NCBI GenBank assembly: GCA_045402695.1
Contig: JAWPNA010000466.1
Span: 1 to 11,989 of the forward strand
DNA from: JAWPNA01 sp045402695
Lineage (GTDB): Bacteria > Acidobacteriota > Polarisedimenticolia > JACPZX01 > DASXTC01
Direction: 5' to 3'
Length of the DNA: 11,989 bases
Shown here: positions 1 to 7,280 of the stretch, in pieces
How the letters are laid out: each line of letters begins with the position of its first letter
How positions within the stretch are numbered: the stretch's first letter is position 1
The notes under the pieces: model-generated
What the model was told of the DNA's origin: nothing
Database searches by the model: none
Seen by the model: only the letters and a program-made list of their open reading frames with translations
Position numbers and translations under genes: made by a program

Positions 1-395
1 TGCCCAATTCTCAGGATTGCGCGCCGGCGGACGCCACCCTGAAGCATGCCGCCACGGAGGTCCAGAACCTGGACACGACCCATCTCGGAGGCTCCACCAG
101 CATCTCGTGGGACAGCCAGGACGCACTCAACGGCACCGCGACAGCCTACGACGTGGTCACGGGATTGATCGGCGACCTGCGGACGACCATGACGTATGCC
201 GCAGCGGTCTGTGCAGTTAACAACGATGCCGATACGCCCTTCGTGGATCCGAATCCCTCCCCCGCCCAGGGAGCGATCCGCTACTGGCTGGTCCGCGCGA
301 CCAATGGTTGCAACGTGGGCCCTGGTACGTACGGTAACAGCAGCGTGATGCCCGATCCGAGAGACGCTCTGGACGCCGGCGCTCCCTGCCCGTAG
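1..395 (+). CDS. C-terminal part of a secreted FN3-like or adhesin-type protein (5' end outside the window)
   Basis: Reading from base 3, 130 codons stay open to a TAG at 393-395, and the N-terminus lies left of the window. The fragment contains a strand-rich segment (SISWDSQDALNGTATAYDVV, then TGLIGDL) and an RYWLVRATNGCNVGPGTYG segment, and it ends in GAPCP. That pattern resembles the tails of large exported proteins with fibronectin-III-like beta-sandwich modules, which I recall from Acidobacteriota and neighbouring phyla. Cysteines stand near fragment residues 6, 74, 103 and 129, which fits disulphides in an exported protein. There is no transmembrane segment or LPXTG-like anchor in the visible part. 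The gene converges on the biotin carrier gene with 11 bp between the stop codons. The role cannot be set from the tail alone; a cell-surface or secreted function is an inference. Confidence 0.6.
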   Translation, partial: PNSQDCAPADATLKHAATEVQNLDTTHLGGSTSISWDSQDALNGTATAYDVVTGLIGDLRTTMTYAAAVCAVNNDADTPFVDPNPSPAQGAIRYWLVRATNGCNVGPGTYGNSSVMPDPRDALDAGAPCP

Positions 396-406
396 GCGGA
401 TGAAGG

Positions 407-898
407 CTATTCGATGACGACGAGGAGATCCCCCGCCTCGACCGTCCGGCCAGGGGCCACACGGATCTCCTTGGCGACACCCGCGCGCGGCGACGTGATC
501 TCGTTCTCCATCTTCATCGCCTCCACCACAACCAGACCTTGACGCGCCTGCACCGTCTGTCCCTGCTCCACCATGACGCGCAGCACGCGTCCGGGCATCA
601 CGGCTCGGATCTGGGACTGCTCGCCGGCGATCGACTCACGGGCCTTTCCGCGCCTGGGCTGCTCTGTGACCACCTCGAAGAGCCGCCCGTCCAGGCGCAC
701 GCGGCATCGTCCCTGCGTGATATGGACGACAGCTTCATGCGACGTGCCGCCTTCGAGAATGGAGAAGACCTGCGGCTGCGGCTCCGTGCAATTCAGGCGG
801 TACTGGCGTCCGTCCACGCTGGCGCGCAACTCATCTCCCGCCATCCGGGTCAGCTCGAGGTGGCGCACCTGCTCCCCGATCCGGGCGCTCCATCTCAC
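407..898 (-). CDS. Biotin carboxyl carrier protein of an acyl-CoA carboxylase, with a BT-like N-terminal domain
   Basis: A 163-residue protein that carries the biotin moved between the biotin carboxylase and carboxyltransferase sites. The biotinyl/lipoyl domain covers about residues 95-163 and has the classic EAMKMENE motif; Lys129 (codon 512-514) is the predicted biotinylation site. Residues 20-80 are strand-rich (GDELRASVDGRQYRLNC, then GRCRVRLDGRLFEV) and resemble the beta-barrel BT domain that joins carboxylase and carrier in fused propionyl-CoA carboxylase alpha subunits. No Ala/Pro-rich linker of the AccB kind is seen. The start is GTG at 898, seven bases after the carboxylase TGA, with only weak Shine-Dalgarno similarity, so translational coupling is likely. 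In-frame alternatives are GTG at residue 11 and ATG at residue 19. It is the last gene of the two-component/carboxylase operon. Function is secure; the acyl-CoA substrate is not. Confidence 0.93.
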   Translation of the reverse strand: MRWSARIGEQVRHLELTRMAGDELRASVDGRQYRLNCTEPQPQVFSILEGGTSHEAVVHITQGRCRVRLDGRLFEVVTEQPRRGKARESIAGEQSQIRAVMPGRVLRVMVEQGQTVQARQGLVVVEAMKMENEITSPRAGVAKEIRVAPGRTVEAGDLLVVIE

Positions 899-905
899 GA
901 GGGTC

Positions 906-2438
906 TCATCGGCTCAGGCCCTCGAGCTGCCTGCGCCGGCCCGCCAGCTTCCAGTCGCCGCCGTGAGCCGGCTGCAGAGCGCGACCGGCCGCACCTGTCC
1001 GAGCCGTGTCCCCTCGCATGGCAAGCGCCGCGGCGATCACGGCCAGGTCCTCCAGCTTCCTGGCCTTCTCGGGCGGCAGCGCACGGTGCCCGTCCATCTG
1101 ATCCACGAATCCCGTGTGGAGATCCCCGCGCATGAACCGCTCATCGCGCAGCACCCGCTGGTGGAATGAAATCGTGCTCGGCACCCCCTCCAGCACGTAC
1201 TCATCGAGCGCCCGGGACATGCGGGCCGCGGCTTCGGCGCGGGTCCCGCCCCAGGCGATCAGCTTCGATATGAGCGGGTCGTAGTGGATGGGCAGGACGT
1301 ACCCCTCGTACACTCCGCCGTCGTCCCGGATGCCTGGGCCGCCGGGCACGCGAAGCCGCTCGATCCGCCCGGGAGAAGGCAGGAAACCCCGGTCCGGATC
1401 CTCCGCGTAGATCCGGCACTCGATCGCCCAGCCACGCAGGACGACATCCTCCTGGCGAAGTCCCGTGTCCTGTCCCGCCGCAATCTGGATCTGCGCCTTG
1501 ACCAGGTCGAGGCCGGTGACCATCTCCGTGACAGGGTGCTCCACCTGCAGCCTCGTGTTCATCTCCATGAAGTAGAACTCACCAGCGGGATCGGCCAGAA
1601 ATTCCACCGTGCCCGCGCCGCGGTAGCCGACGGCATCCGCGGCTTTCACGGCCGTGGCGCCCAGCTTCGCGCGGCGCCCGGCGTCCACGAAGGGTGAGGG
1701 GCTCTCCTCGATCAGCTTCTGATGCCGTCTCTGGATCGAGCATTCCCTCTCGCCGAGATGGATCGAGGGGCGGTGCGGGTCGGATAGCACCTGTACCTCG
1801 ATGTGACGGGAGTTCTCGATGAACTTCTCGACGTAGACCGACGAGTCGCCGAAGGAAGTGCGCGCTTCCGATGTCGCCTGGGCGAAGGCGGACTCGACCT
1901 CGCCGAGCGCGCGGACGACACGCATGCCCCGTCCGCCACCGCCCGCCACCGCCTTGAGCAGGACGGGGTAGCCGGCGGCCTCCCCGAACCGCGCAAGCTC
2001 CTCGGCGGAGTCGATGGGGCCGTCCGAGCCGGGCACCACCGGCACTCCCGCCCGGGCCATGAGACGTCGTGCCTGTACTTTGTCCCCCATCGCGCGGATC
2101 GCCGCGGCCGGTGGGCCGATGAACGTGATCCCCCCGGCCTCGCATCGCTCGGCCAAATCCGCGTTCTCCGAGAGGAATCCGTATCCTGGATGGAGAGCGC
2201 CGGCGCCGGACGACATCGCCGCACCGACGACGGCGTCTATCGAGAGGTAGGAAAGAGCGGGCTGTCCCGGGCCTATCGGATACGCCTCGTCGGCCAGGCG
2301 AACGTGAAGAGCGTCGCGATCGGCCTCGGAAAAGACCGCGACGGACCGGATCCCCATCTCGCGGCACGCGCGGATGACACGTACGGCGATCTCGCCGCGG
2401 TTGGCGATGAGGATTTTGTCGAACGGCACCGAGGGCAT
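906..2438 (-). CDS. Biotin carboxylase subunit of acyl-CoA (acetyl/propionyl-CoA) carboxylase
   Basis: A 510-residue ATP-grasp enzyme that carboxylates carrier-bound biotin with bicarbonate and ATP in the cytoplasm. The N-terminal fold opens with KILIANRGEIAVRVIRACRE (8-27) and HPGYGFLSEN (83-92). The central ATP-grasp part shows Lys120, Lys162, the glycine-rich loop GGGGRGMR (166-173) and CSIQRRHQK (233-241). The active-site stretch MEMNTRLQVEH (291-301) supplies Glu292, Asn294 and Arg296. ECRIYAEDP (340-348) supplies Arg342. These match catalytic residues of E. coli AccC. It is about 60 residues longer than AccC and ends with a WKLAGR element (496-501), which in fused alpha subunits leads into the BT domain, so this looks like a split PccA-type alpha chain. 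The ATG at 2438 lacks a clear Shine-Dalgarno sequence. It lies 46 bp after the response regulator and 7 bp before the biotin carrier gene. Confidence 0.95.
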   Translation of the reverse strand: MPSVPFDKILIANRGEIAVRVIRACREMGIRSVAVFSEADRDALHVRLADEAYPIGPGQPALSYLSIDAVVGAAMSSGAGALHPGYGFLSENADLAERCEAGGITFIGPPAAAIRAMGDKVQARRLMARAGVPVVPGSDGPIDSAEELARFGEAAGYPVLLKAVAGGGGRGMRVVRALGEVESAFAQATSEARTSFGDSSVYVEKFIENSRHIEVQVLSDPHRPSIHLGERECSIQRRHQKLIEESPSPFVDAGRRAKLGATAVKAADAVGYRGAGTVEFLADPAGEFYFMEMNTRLQVEHPVTEMVTGLDLVKAQIQIAAGQDTGLRQEDVVLRGWAIECRIYAEDPDRGFLPSPGRIERLRVPGGPGIRDDGGVYEGYVLPIHYDPLISKLIAWGGTRAEAAARMSRALDEYVLEGVPSTISFHQRVLRDERFMRGDLHTGFVDQMDGHRALPPEKARKLEDLAVIAAALAMRGDTARTGAAGRALQPAHGGDWKLAGRRRQLEGLSR

Positions 2439-2446
2439 GGACTGTG

Positions 2447-2452
2447 ATGATA
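2447..2452 (-). promoter_or_regulatory. Possible -10 hexamer for a leaderless biotin carboxylase transcript
   Basis: TATCAT on the minus strand ends 8 bases before the carboxylase ATG, which has no recognisable Shine-Dalgarno sequence. A start point about 7 bases after the hexamer would fall at or next to the ATG. No good -35 is visible at 16-18 bp, and the site lies in the 46-bp gap after the response regulator, so readthrough from upstream is equally possible. Confidence 0.22.
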
Positions 2453-2484
2453 GCCGATGTCGGGCGCCGCGATCATCCCCTGGA

Positions 2485-3168
2485 TTACCCGATGAATTTG
2501 TACCCAGAGCGGTGCACCGTCACGAGATGCTGCGGATCCGCGGGTCGTCCTTCGATCTTCTTGCGCAGCTTGGCGACGTGCACGTCAACGGTGCGCGTGA
2601 AGGGGATCTTCTGGTAGCCCCACACGGCGTCGAGCAGTTCCTCGCGTGCCACGACCTGGCCGCGCCGTTCGATCAGGTACCGGAGGAGCATGAACTCCTT
2701 CTGCGACAGCTCCAGGAGCTTGCCGTCCCTTTTGGCCTCGAGCTTCTTGAAGTCCACCGTGACGTCGCCGAAGCTGTAGGAGACGAGCTGGTCACCGGCG
2801 CCACCGAGCCGTCGCATGACCGCCTCGGCGCGCGCCAGCAGCTCCATGAAGCTGAACGGCTTGGTCACGTAGTCGTCCGCGCCCAGCTTCAGCCCCAGCA
2901 CTTTGTCGATTTCCAGACCCCTCGCGCTCAGCATGATGATGGGAGTCCTGTTGCCCTCGGAGCGGATCTTCCTGCAAAGGTCCAGGCCGCTCATTTTCGG
3001 CAGCATCACGTCAAGGACGATCAGATCCGGCGACTCGCCGGCCGCCAGTGCGAGGCCGGCCTCGCCGTCCCGGGCGGTGATGACGGTGTACCCCTCGTAC
3101 TGGAACCCGTCGTGCAGCGCCACGGCCATCGCTTCATCATCCTCGACGATCAGTACCTTAGCAGGCAT
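2485..3168 (-). CDS. OmpR/PhoB-family response regulator
   Basis: A 227-residue two-domain DNA-binding regulator. The receiver domain (about 3-118) has the acidic pair Asp10/Asp11, phospho-acceptor Asp53 in VLDVMLPKMSG, Ser81 in MLSARG, and Lys103 in DDYVTKPF. The winged-helix domain (about 130-227) has the family signature of ELSQKEFMLLRYL, RTVDVHVAKLRKKIE and a final VHRSGYKFIG. The start is ATG at 3168. The frame stays open 27 codons further upstream, but ATG 3168 opens directly on the beta-1 strand AKVLIVEDD and follows the sequence GGAAGGGG at a 6-base spacing. The start overlaps the kinase stop by 11 bp, so the pair is translationally coupled and almost certainly cognate. Targets are not shown by the sequence; the divergent 4778-4957 region is the best local candidate. 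Confidence 0.95.
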   Translation of the reverse strand: MPAKVLIVEDDEAMAVALHDGFQYEGYTVITARDGEAGLALAAGESPDLIVLDVMLPKMSGLDLCRKIRSEGNRTPIIMLSARGLEIDKVLGLKLGADDYVTKPFSFMELLARAEAVMRRLGGAGDQLVSYSFGDVTVDFKKLEAKRDGKLLELSQKEFMLLRYLIERRGQVVAREELLDAVWGYQKIPFTRTVDVHVAKLRKKIEGRPADPQHLVTVHRSGYKFIG

Positions 3169-4777
3169 CCGGAGCCCCTTCCGCGATCGGCAGACTGATG
3201 GTGAACGTGCTGCCCGTGCCCGGTTTGCTCTCCACCGCCACCCGTCCATGATGGGCTTCGACGATGTGCTGCACGATCGAAAGGCCCAACCCGCTTCCCT
3301 TCACGCCGTGAATCAGCCCGGTGCCGACCCGGTGAAACCGCTCGAAGATCTTGTCCTGCTCCTCGCGCGCGATACCCACCCCCTGGTCCTTCACGGAGAT
3401 CTCGATCCACTTTTCGCGGCGCGACAAGCGGACCTCGATCCTCTGGGCGCCGTTGCCGTACTTGAAGGCGTTGTCCAGGAGATTGCTCAGGGCCTGCGCG
3501 ATGGCATCGGCATCCACTCTGATCGGCGGGAGCGCTTGCTGCGGGCCTTGCAGCATGACCCGCGATTCGCTGTGCCTCAGCCGTCCGTCGAAGGTCTTGA
3601 GCGTCTCCCGCACCACATCGTTGATGTCGGCTGTCTCGAACCGGTAGGTTTTCCGGCCGGACTCGATCTTCGCGAAATCCAGGATGTTGTCCACGAGAGC
3701 GGTGAGCCGTTGGCTCTCCCCCTCGATGTACTCGCCGTACTCCTGAACCTTGTCCGCCGTGCCGGCCTTGCCGGTGCGCAGCAACTCCGCGAACACTCGG
3801 ATGGAGGCCAGGGGGGTCCGCAGCTCGTGCGAGACATTGGATACGAAGTCGCTCTTCATCCCGGACAACGTCATCTCTCTGGACGCCGCCCTCAAGGCCA
3901 GCCCGATGCCGAGGAGCAGGACGAGCGCCACGATAACCGCCAGCGTCATGTTCAAGAGAAAGCTCGCCTGCGCCCAGGCTCTCATGTTCAACGGGCGCAC
4001 GCTGAGAGCGAGCTGATAGTCGGCGAAGATGAACTGCAGGTGCCTCTTGACCGAGCTCCCCGGAGCGCCCTCCGTTCCACTGCCGATGACGGGCTCCCCC
4101 TTGCCGTCCAGCACGGCCATGTCCAGATCCGCGTGGTCGGCGCCGGGAAGGAAGACCGGGCCGGCGCGGCTGATCGCTTCGGGGAGGATCACCTGCCGGA
4201 AGAAATCCTCGTCCACGACCATCCCCGCGATGCCCACGAGATGCTTTTCATTGTCGATGATCGGGTTGATGATGATCCGGTTCTCGCGATCCTTCTCGTC
4301 CGCCGACAGGCCCACGGGATCCGGGACGATCTCCTTGTCGCTGAGCACTTGCCACGCGGCCGTCGCCACGTACGCCGCGCGCGCCTCCGAGAGATAACCG
4401 GACGGCTCCATCGAGGGTATGGTCGGATCGTAGAACAGAAGCTTGCCCCGGTCGTCCTTCACGAAGCTCAGGACGAACAACCGCTTCACGCCTTTCGCGC
4501 CTTTCTTCGCAAAGTGGTCGGCGACATCGTCGAGGTGGTTTCCGGTGAAGACGGACGAAGGGATCTCGAGCAGGCTCTCCGCCACGCCTCTGTAAAAATA
4601 CTCCACCTCGATGGCGATGGCTTCGAGGTACGTGTTGAGCGTGGCTTTGTGCGCGATGGCGGACTTCTCTTCGAGATCCACGAGCCACCGATACTGCAGC
4701 ACCAGGAGCGCCAGCAACGGAACCAGCGCCGCGAGGAAACCACCCCAGAGCACGTGGCGTTTCAAGAACGAACCCAT
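3158..4777 (-). CDS. Membrane-bound sensor histidine kinase
   Basis: A 539-residue kinase. TM1 is about residues 9-28 and TM2 about 272-296, enclosing an extracytoplasmic sensor region of about 240 residues (30-271) that I do not recognise by motif. About 18 residues separate TM2 from the H-box, so there is no room for a HAMP domain. The catalytic core is complete: VSHELRTPL (315-323) with phospho-accepting His317, N-box NLLDNAFKY (432-440), G1 box DQGVGI (464-469), F-box FERFHRV (478-484) and G2 box GSGLGLSIV (494-502). The start is ATG at 4777: an in-frame TAG lies five codons upstream, and later starts would damage TM1. No Shine-Dalgarno sequence is evident, and TATATT ends 7 bases before the ATG, suggesting a leaderless message. 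The gene heads a cluster with its response regulator and the carboxylase genes, and is divergent from the PDZ gene. Confidence 0.94.
   Translation of the reverse strand: MGSFLKRHVLWGGFLAALVPLLALLVLQYRWLVDLEEKSAIAHKATLNTYLEAIAIEVEYFYRGVAESLLEIPSSVFTGNHLDDVADHFAKKGAKGVKRLFVLSFVKDDRGKLLFYDPTIPSMEPSGYLSEARAAYVATAAWQVLSDKEIVPDPVGLSADEKDRENRIIINPIIDNEKHLVGIAGMVVDEDFFRQVILPEAISRAGPVFLPGADHADLDMAVLDGKGEPVIGSGTEGAPGSSVKRHLQFIFADYQLALSVRPLNMRAWAQASFLLNMTLAVIVALVLLLGIGLALRAASREMTLSGMKSDFVSNVSHELRTPLASIRVFAELLRTGKAGTADKVQEYGEYIEGESQRLTALVDNILDFAKIESGRKTYRFETADINDVVRETLKTFDGRLRHSESRVMLQGPQQALPPIRVDADAIAQALSNLLDNAFKYGNGAQRIEVRLSRREKWIEISVKDQGVGIAREEQDKIFERFHRVGTGLIHGVKGSGLGLSIVQHIVEAHHGRVAVESKPGTGSTFTISLPIAEGAPDAC
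3175..3182 (-). promoter_or_regulatory. Shine-Dalgarno sequence that fixes the response regulator start
   Basis: GGAAGGGG on the minus strand lies 6 bases before ATG 3168, inside the kinase coding sequence. It favours this start over upstream in-frame codons, and it suggests direct ribosome loading as well as coupling to the overlapping kinase stop. Confidence 0.75.
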
Positions 4778-4784
4778 GGCGAGG

Positions 4785-4790
4785 AATATA
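4785..4790 (-). promoter_or_regulatory. Possible -10 element for the kinase operon (leaderless start)
   Basis: TATATT on the minus strand ends 7 bases before the kinase ATG, so transcription would begin at about the A of the start codon, which has no ribosome binding site. No TTGACA-like -35 is seen at normal spacing. If real, the promoter may depend on an activator, possibly bound at the phased repeats at 4831-4885. Confidence 0.35.
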
Positions 4791-4830
4791 CGCTACGACG
4801 GGAGCCGAGGGCGTCGGCGCCCACTGCTTG

Positions 4831-4885
4831 TTTACTTTTCGTTGACATCCGAAACAACTTTTTACGCTCATTTGAGGGCATTTAC
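4831..4885. promoter_or_regulatory. Decamer-phased TTTAC/TTGAC repeats in the divergent kinase/PDZ intergenic region (candidate regulator site)
   Basis: Within the 180-bp space between the divergent genes, exact TTTAC occurs at 4831, 4861 and 4881. Related TTGAC lies at 4842 and TTTGA at 4871. Starts are therefore separated by about 10, 20, 10 and 10 bp, close to one helical turn, so the elements face the same side of DNA. The stretch is AT-richer than its surroundings. OmpR/PhoB-family regulators, such as the one encoded in this cluster, bind direct repeats spaced by 10-11 bp, often overlapping the -35 region. The last two elements abut or overlap the proposed PDZ -35. That this regulator binds here is an inference. 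Confidence 0.4.
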
Positions 4886-4902
4886 CACAGCCGAACGTAG
4901 AA
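4872..4902 (+). promoter_or_regulatory. Candidate promoter of the PDZ gene
   Basis: TTGAGG (4872-4877) and TAGAAT (4897-4902) are separated by 19 bp, putting the start point near 4909 with a leader of about 50 bases. The -10 is one base from consensus; the -35 matches at four of six positions and the spacer is long, as in activator-dependent promoters. A perfect TTGACA at 4842-4847 also exists, but it is followed only by a poor -10 (GCTCAT, 4866-4871). Confidence 0.4.
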
Positions 4903-4922
4903 TCAGCCAGGAACCGACAAAC

Positions 4923-4951
4923 GGGGCACGAGCCCCTCAACCAACAGGAGG
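4923..4951 (+). promoter_or_regulatory. Leader hairpin and strong Shine-Dalgarno sequence of the PDZ gene
   Basis: GGGGC (4923-4927) and GCCCC (4932-4936) can pair around a 4-base ACGA loop, 9 bases before AGGAGG (4946-4951). AGGAGG is a near-perfect ribosome binding site with a 6-base spacer to ATG 4958, so high expression is likely. Whether the small GC hairpin stabilises the 5' end or is incidental cannot be told. Confidence 0.55.
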
Positions 4952-4957
4952 TGCTGT

Positions 4958-5437
4958 ATGAAGCGCAGGAGCTGGTTGGTCTTCCCGGCCTTGCTCATCG
5001 CGATGGTTAGCTACGGCGTGGCCGGCAGCGATCACTACAAGTGCACGAAGAGCACGCAGGACTGTCTCAACGAGATGGCCGCCTCCCTGAAGACCAGTGG
5101 GTGGATCGGACTGGAGATCGACAAGTCCGATGACGGCATGCTGACCGTGAAGCGCGTGGTGGCGGATAGCCCTGCGGAGTCCGCCGGCTTCAAGTCGGGC
5201 GATGTGCTGGTGGCCCTCAATGGCATCAAGTACGACGAGAAGAACAAGGACGCCCTGATGGCGGCCAAGAAGTCCATGGCTCCTGGCAAGCAGGTCGCGT
5301 ACACCGTTTCCCGTGACGGTCAGGAGAAGACCATCACTGCGACTCTCGCTCCCATGCCTACGGAGGTGCTCGCTCAGTGGATCGGGCACCACATGCTCGA
5401 TCACGTGGACACGGCGGCCATCGCGCAAGGCAAGTAG
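4958..5437 (+). CDS. Small exported PDZ-domain protein
   Basis: A 159-residue protein that is essentially a signal peptide plus one PDZ domain. Residues 1-22 form a Sec-type signal (KRR, a hydrophobic core, then GVA before GSD), so the mature protein should be periplasmic or extracellular. There is no lipobox cysteine. A short helical segment with Cys29 and Cys36 (CTKSTQDCLNEMAASLK) precedes the PDZ fold at about 48-131. In that fold, GWIGLEI plays the carboxylate-binding-loop role and ADSPAESAGFKSGDVLVALNG (69-89) is the hallmark core. A 28-residue tail follows. No protease domain is present, unlike HtrA, CtpA or RseP, so a binding or scaffolding role is likely. I recall similar small proteins with a paired-Cys prefix in Acidobacteriota-like genomes. 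It is the only plus-strand gene between the two minus-strand operons and is divergent from the kinase. The ligand is unknown. Confidence 0.85.
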   Translation: MKRRSWLVFPALLIAMVSYGVAGSDHYKCTKSTQDCLNEMAASLKTSGWIGLEIDKSDDGMLTVKRVVADSPAESAGFKSGDVLVALNGIKYDEKNKDALMAAKKSMAPGKQVAYTVSRDGQEKTITATLAPMPTEVLAQWIGHHMLDHVDTAAIAQGK

Positions 5438-5467
5438 TGCCCAGCCGGACGGCCAGGGCAGGCGATG

Positions 5468-5499
5468 CCGGCGCCGGTCCTGGTCGCCGGTGTTTTCCT
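5468..5499 (+). terminator. Probable rho-independent terminator of the PDZ gene
   Basis: CCGGCG (5468-5473) pairs with CGCCGG (5485-5490), and the pyrimidine-rich TGTTTTCCT follows at once. It begins 30 bases after the PDZ stop. The T-run is short (four), and an alternative stem GGCGA/TCGCC (5461-5465 with 5484-5488) competes, so efficiency is uncertain. Confidence 0.5.
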
Positions 5500-5511
5500 C
5501 CTCCCCCACTC

Positions 5512-5539
5512 TTCCCGGCGCCCGACAGGGCGCCCGGAA
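5512..5539. terminator. Strong GC hairpin between convergent genes, possible bidirectional terminator
   Basis: The arms 5512-5523 and 5528-5539 are inverted repeats of 12 bases with one mismatch around a GACA loop. The hairpin sits 15 bp after the carboxyltransferase stop (minus strand) and 75 bp after the PDZ stop (plus strand). Neither side has a T-run, so it may act as a Rho-assisted stop or as a 3'-end stabiliser. Confidence 0.5.
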
Positions 5540-5553
5540 ACCATAAGCGGCGG

Positions 5554-7104
<1,551 letters not shown>

Positions 7105-7280
7105 TCCTCACCAGGTTTCGTCGCGAGGCCGCGCAAATGGCTGTCATGACGGGCGCCCGTAGCGGCGAGGTCCCGAAGCGTATTGAGCATACGGTGATGG
7201 GTTCGAGCCGCGAGGACGTCCGTCAGGGCGGCCAGATCCGCGGTCGCAGCAGGAATCTGGTGAGGAGTGCGGGCTCATCA
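7105..7280 (-). other. 176-bp spacer between transaldolase and carboxyltransferase genes, no supported gene
   Basis: This is the longest gap in an otherwise overlapping run of minus-strand genes. It starts with two further TGA codons in frame with the transaldolase stop (three TGA in a row, 7275-7283). After these the same frame stays open through the spacer and into the carboxyltransferase gene. The codons there have lower third-position GC than neighbouring genes, and the only ATG in that frame within the spacer is at 7190. I see no convincing promoter, riboswitch or terminator. It may hold a decayed gene end, a leader for the carboxyltransferase, or nothing. Confidence 0.4.

Noticed and set aside
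1579..2367. Minus-strand 262-codon frame inside the biotin carboxylase gene
   Set aside because: It sits in another frame of a clearly functional gene, and its Arg/Gly/Pro-rich translation lacks any domain.
2485..3249. Longer response regulator starting at 3249
   Set aside because: The extra 27 residues are Arg/Ala-rich and precede the receiver beta-1 strand. ATG 3168 has a clear Shine-Dalgarno sequence and the normal family N-terminus.
2903..4900. Plus-strand open frame of 665 codons opposite the response regulator and kinase
   Set aside because: It is antisense to two genes with complete catalytic motifs. The translation is rich in Arg, His, Gln and Pro with no domain, and long antisense frames are expected in GC-rich genes with biased codon thirds.
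5438..5553. Small RNA gene in the convergent gap
   Set aside because: Two hairpins are present, but there is no separate promoter. Terminator functions at the ends of the two flanking genes explain them better.
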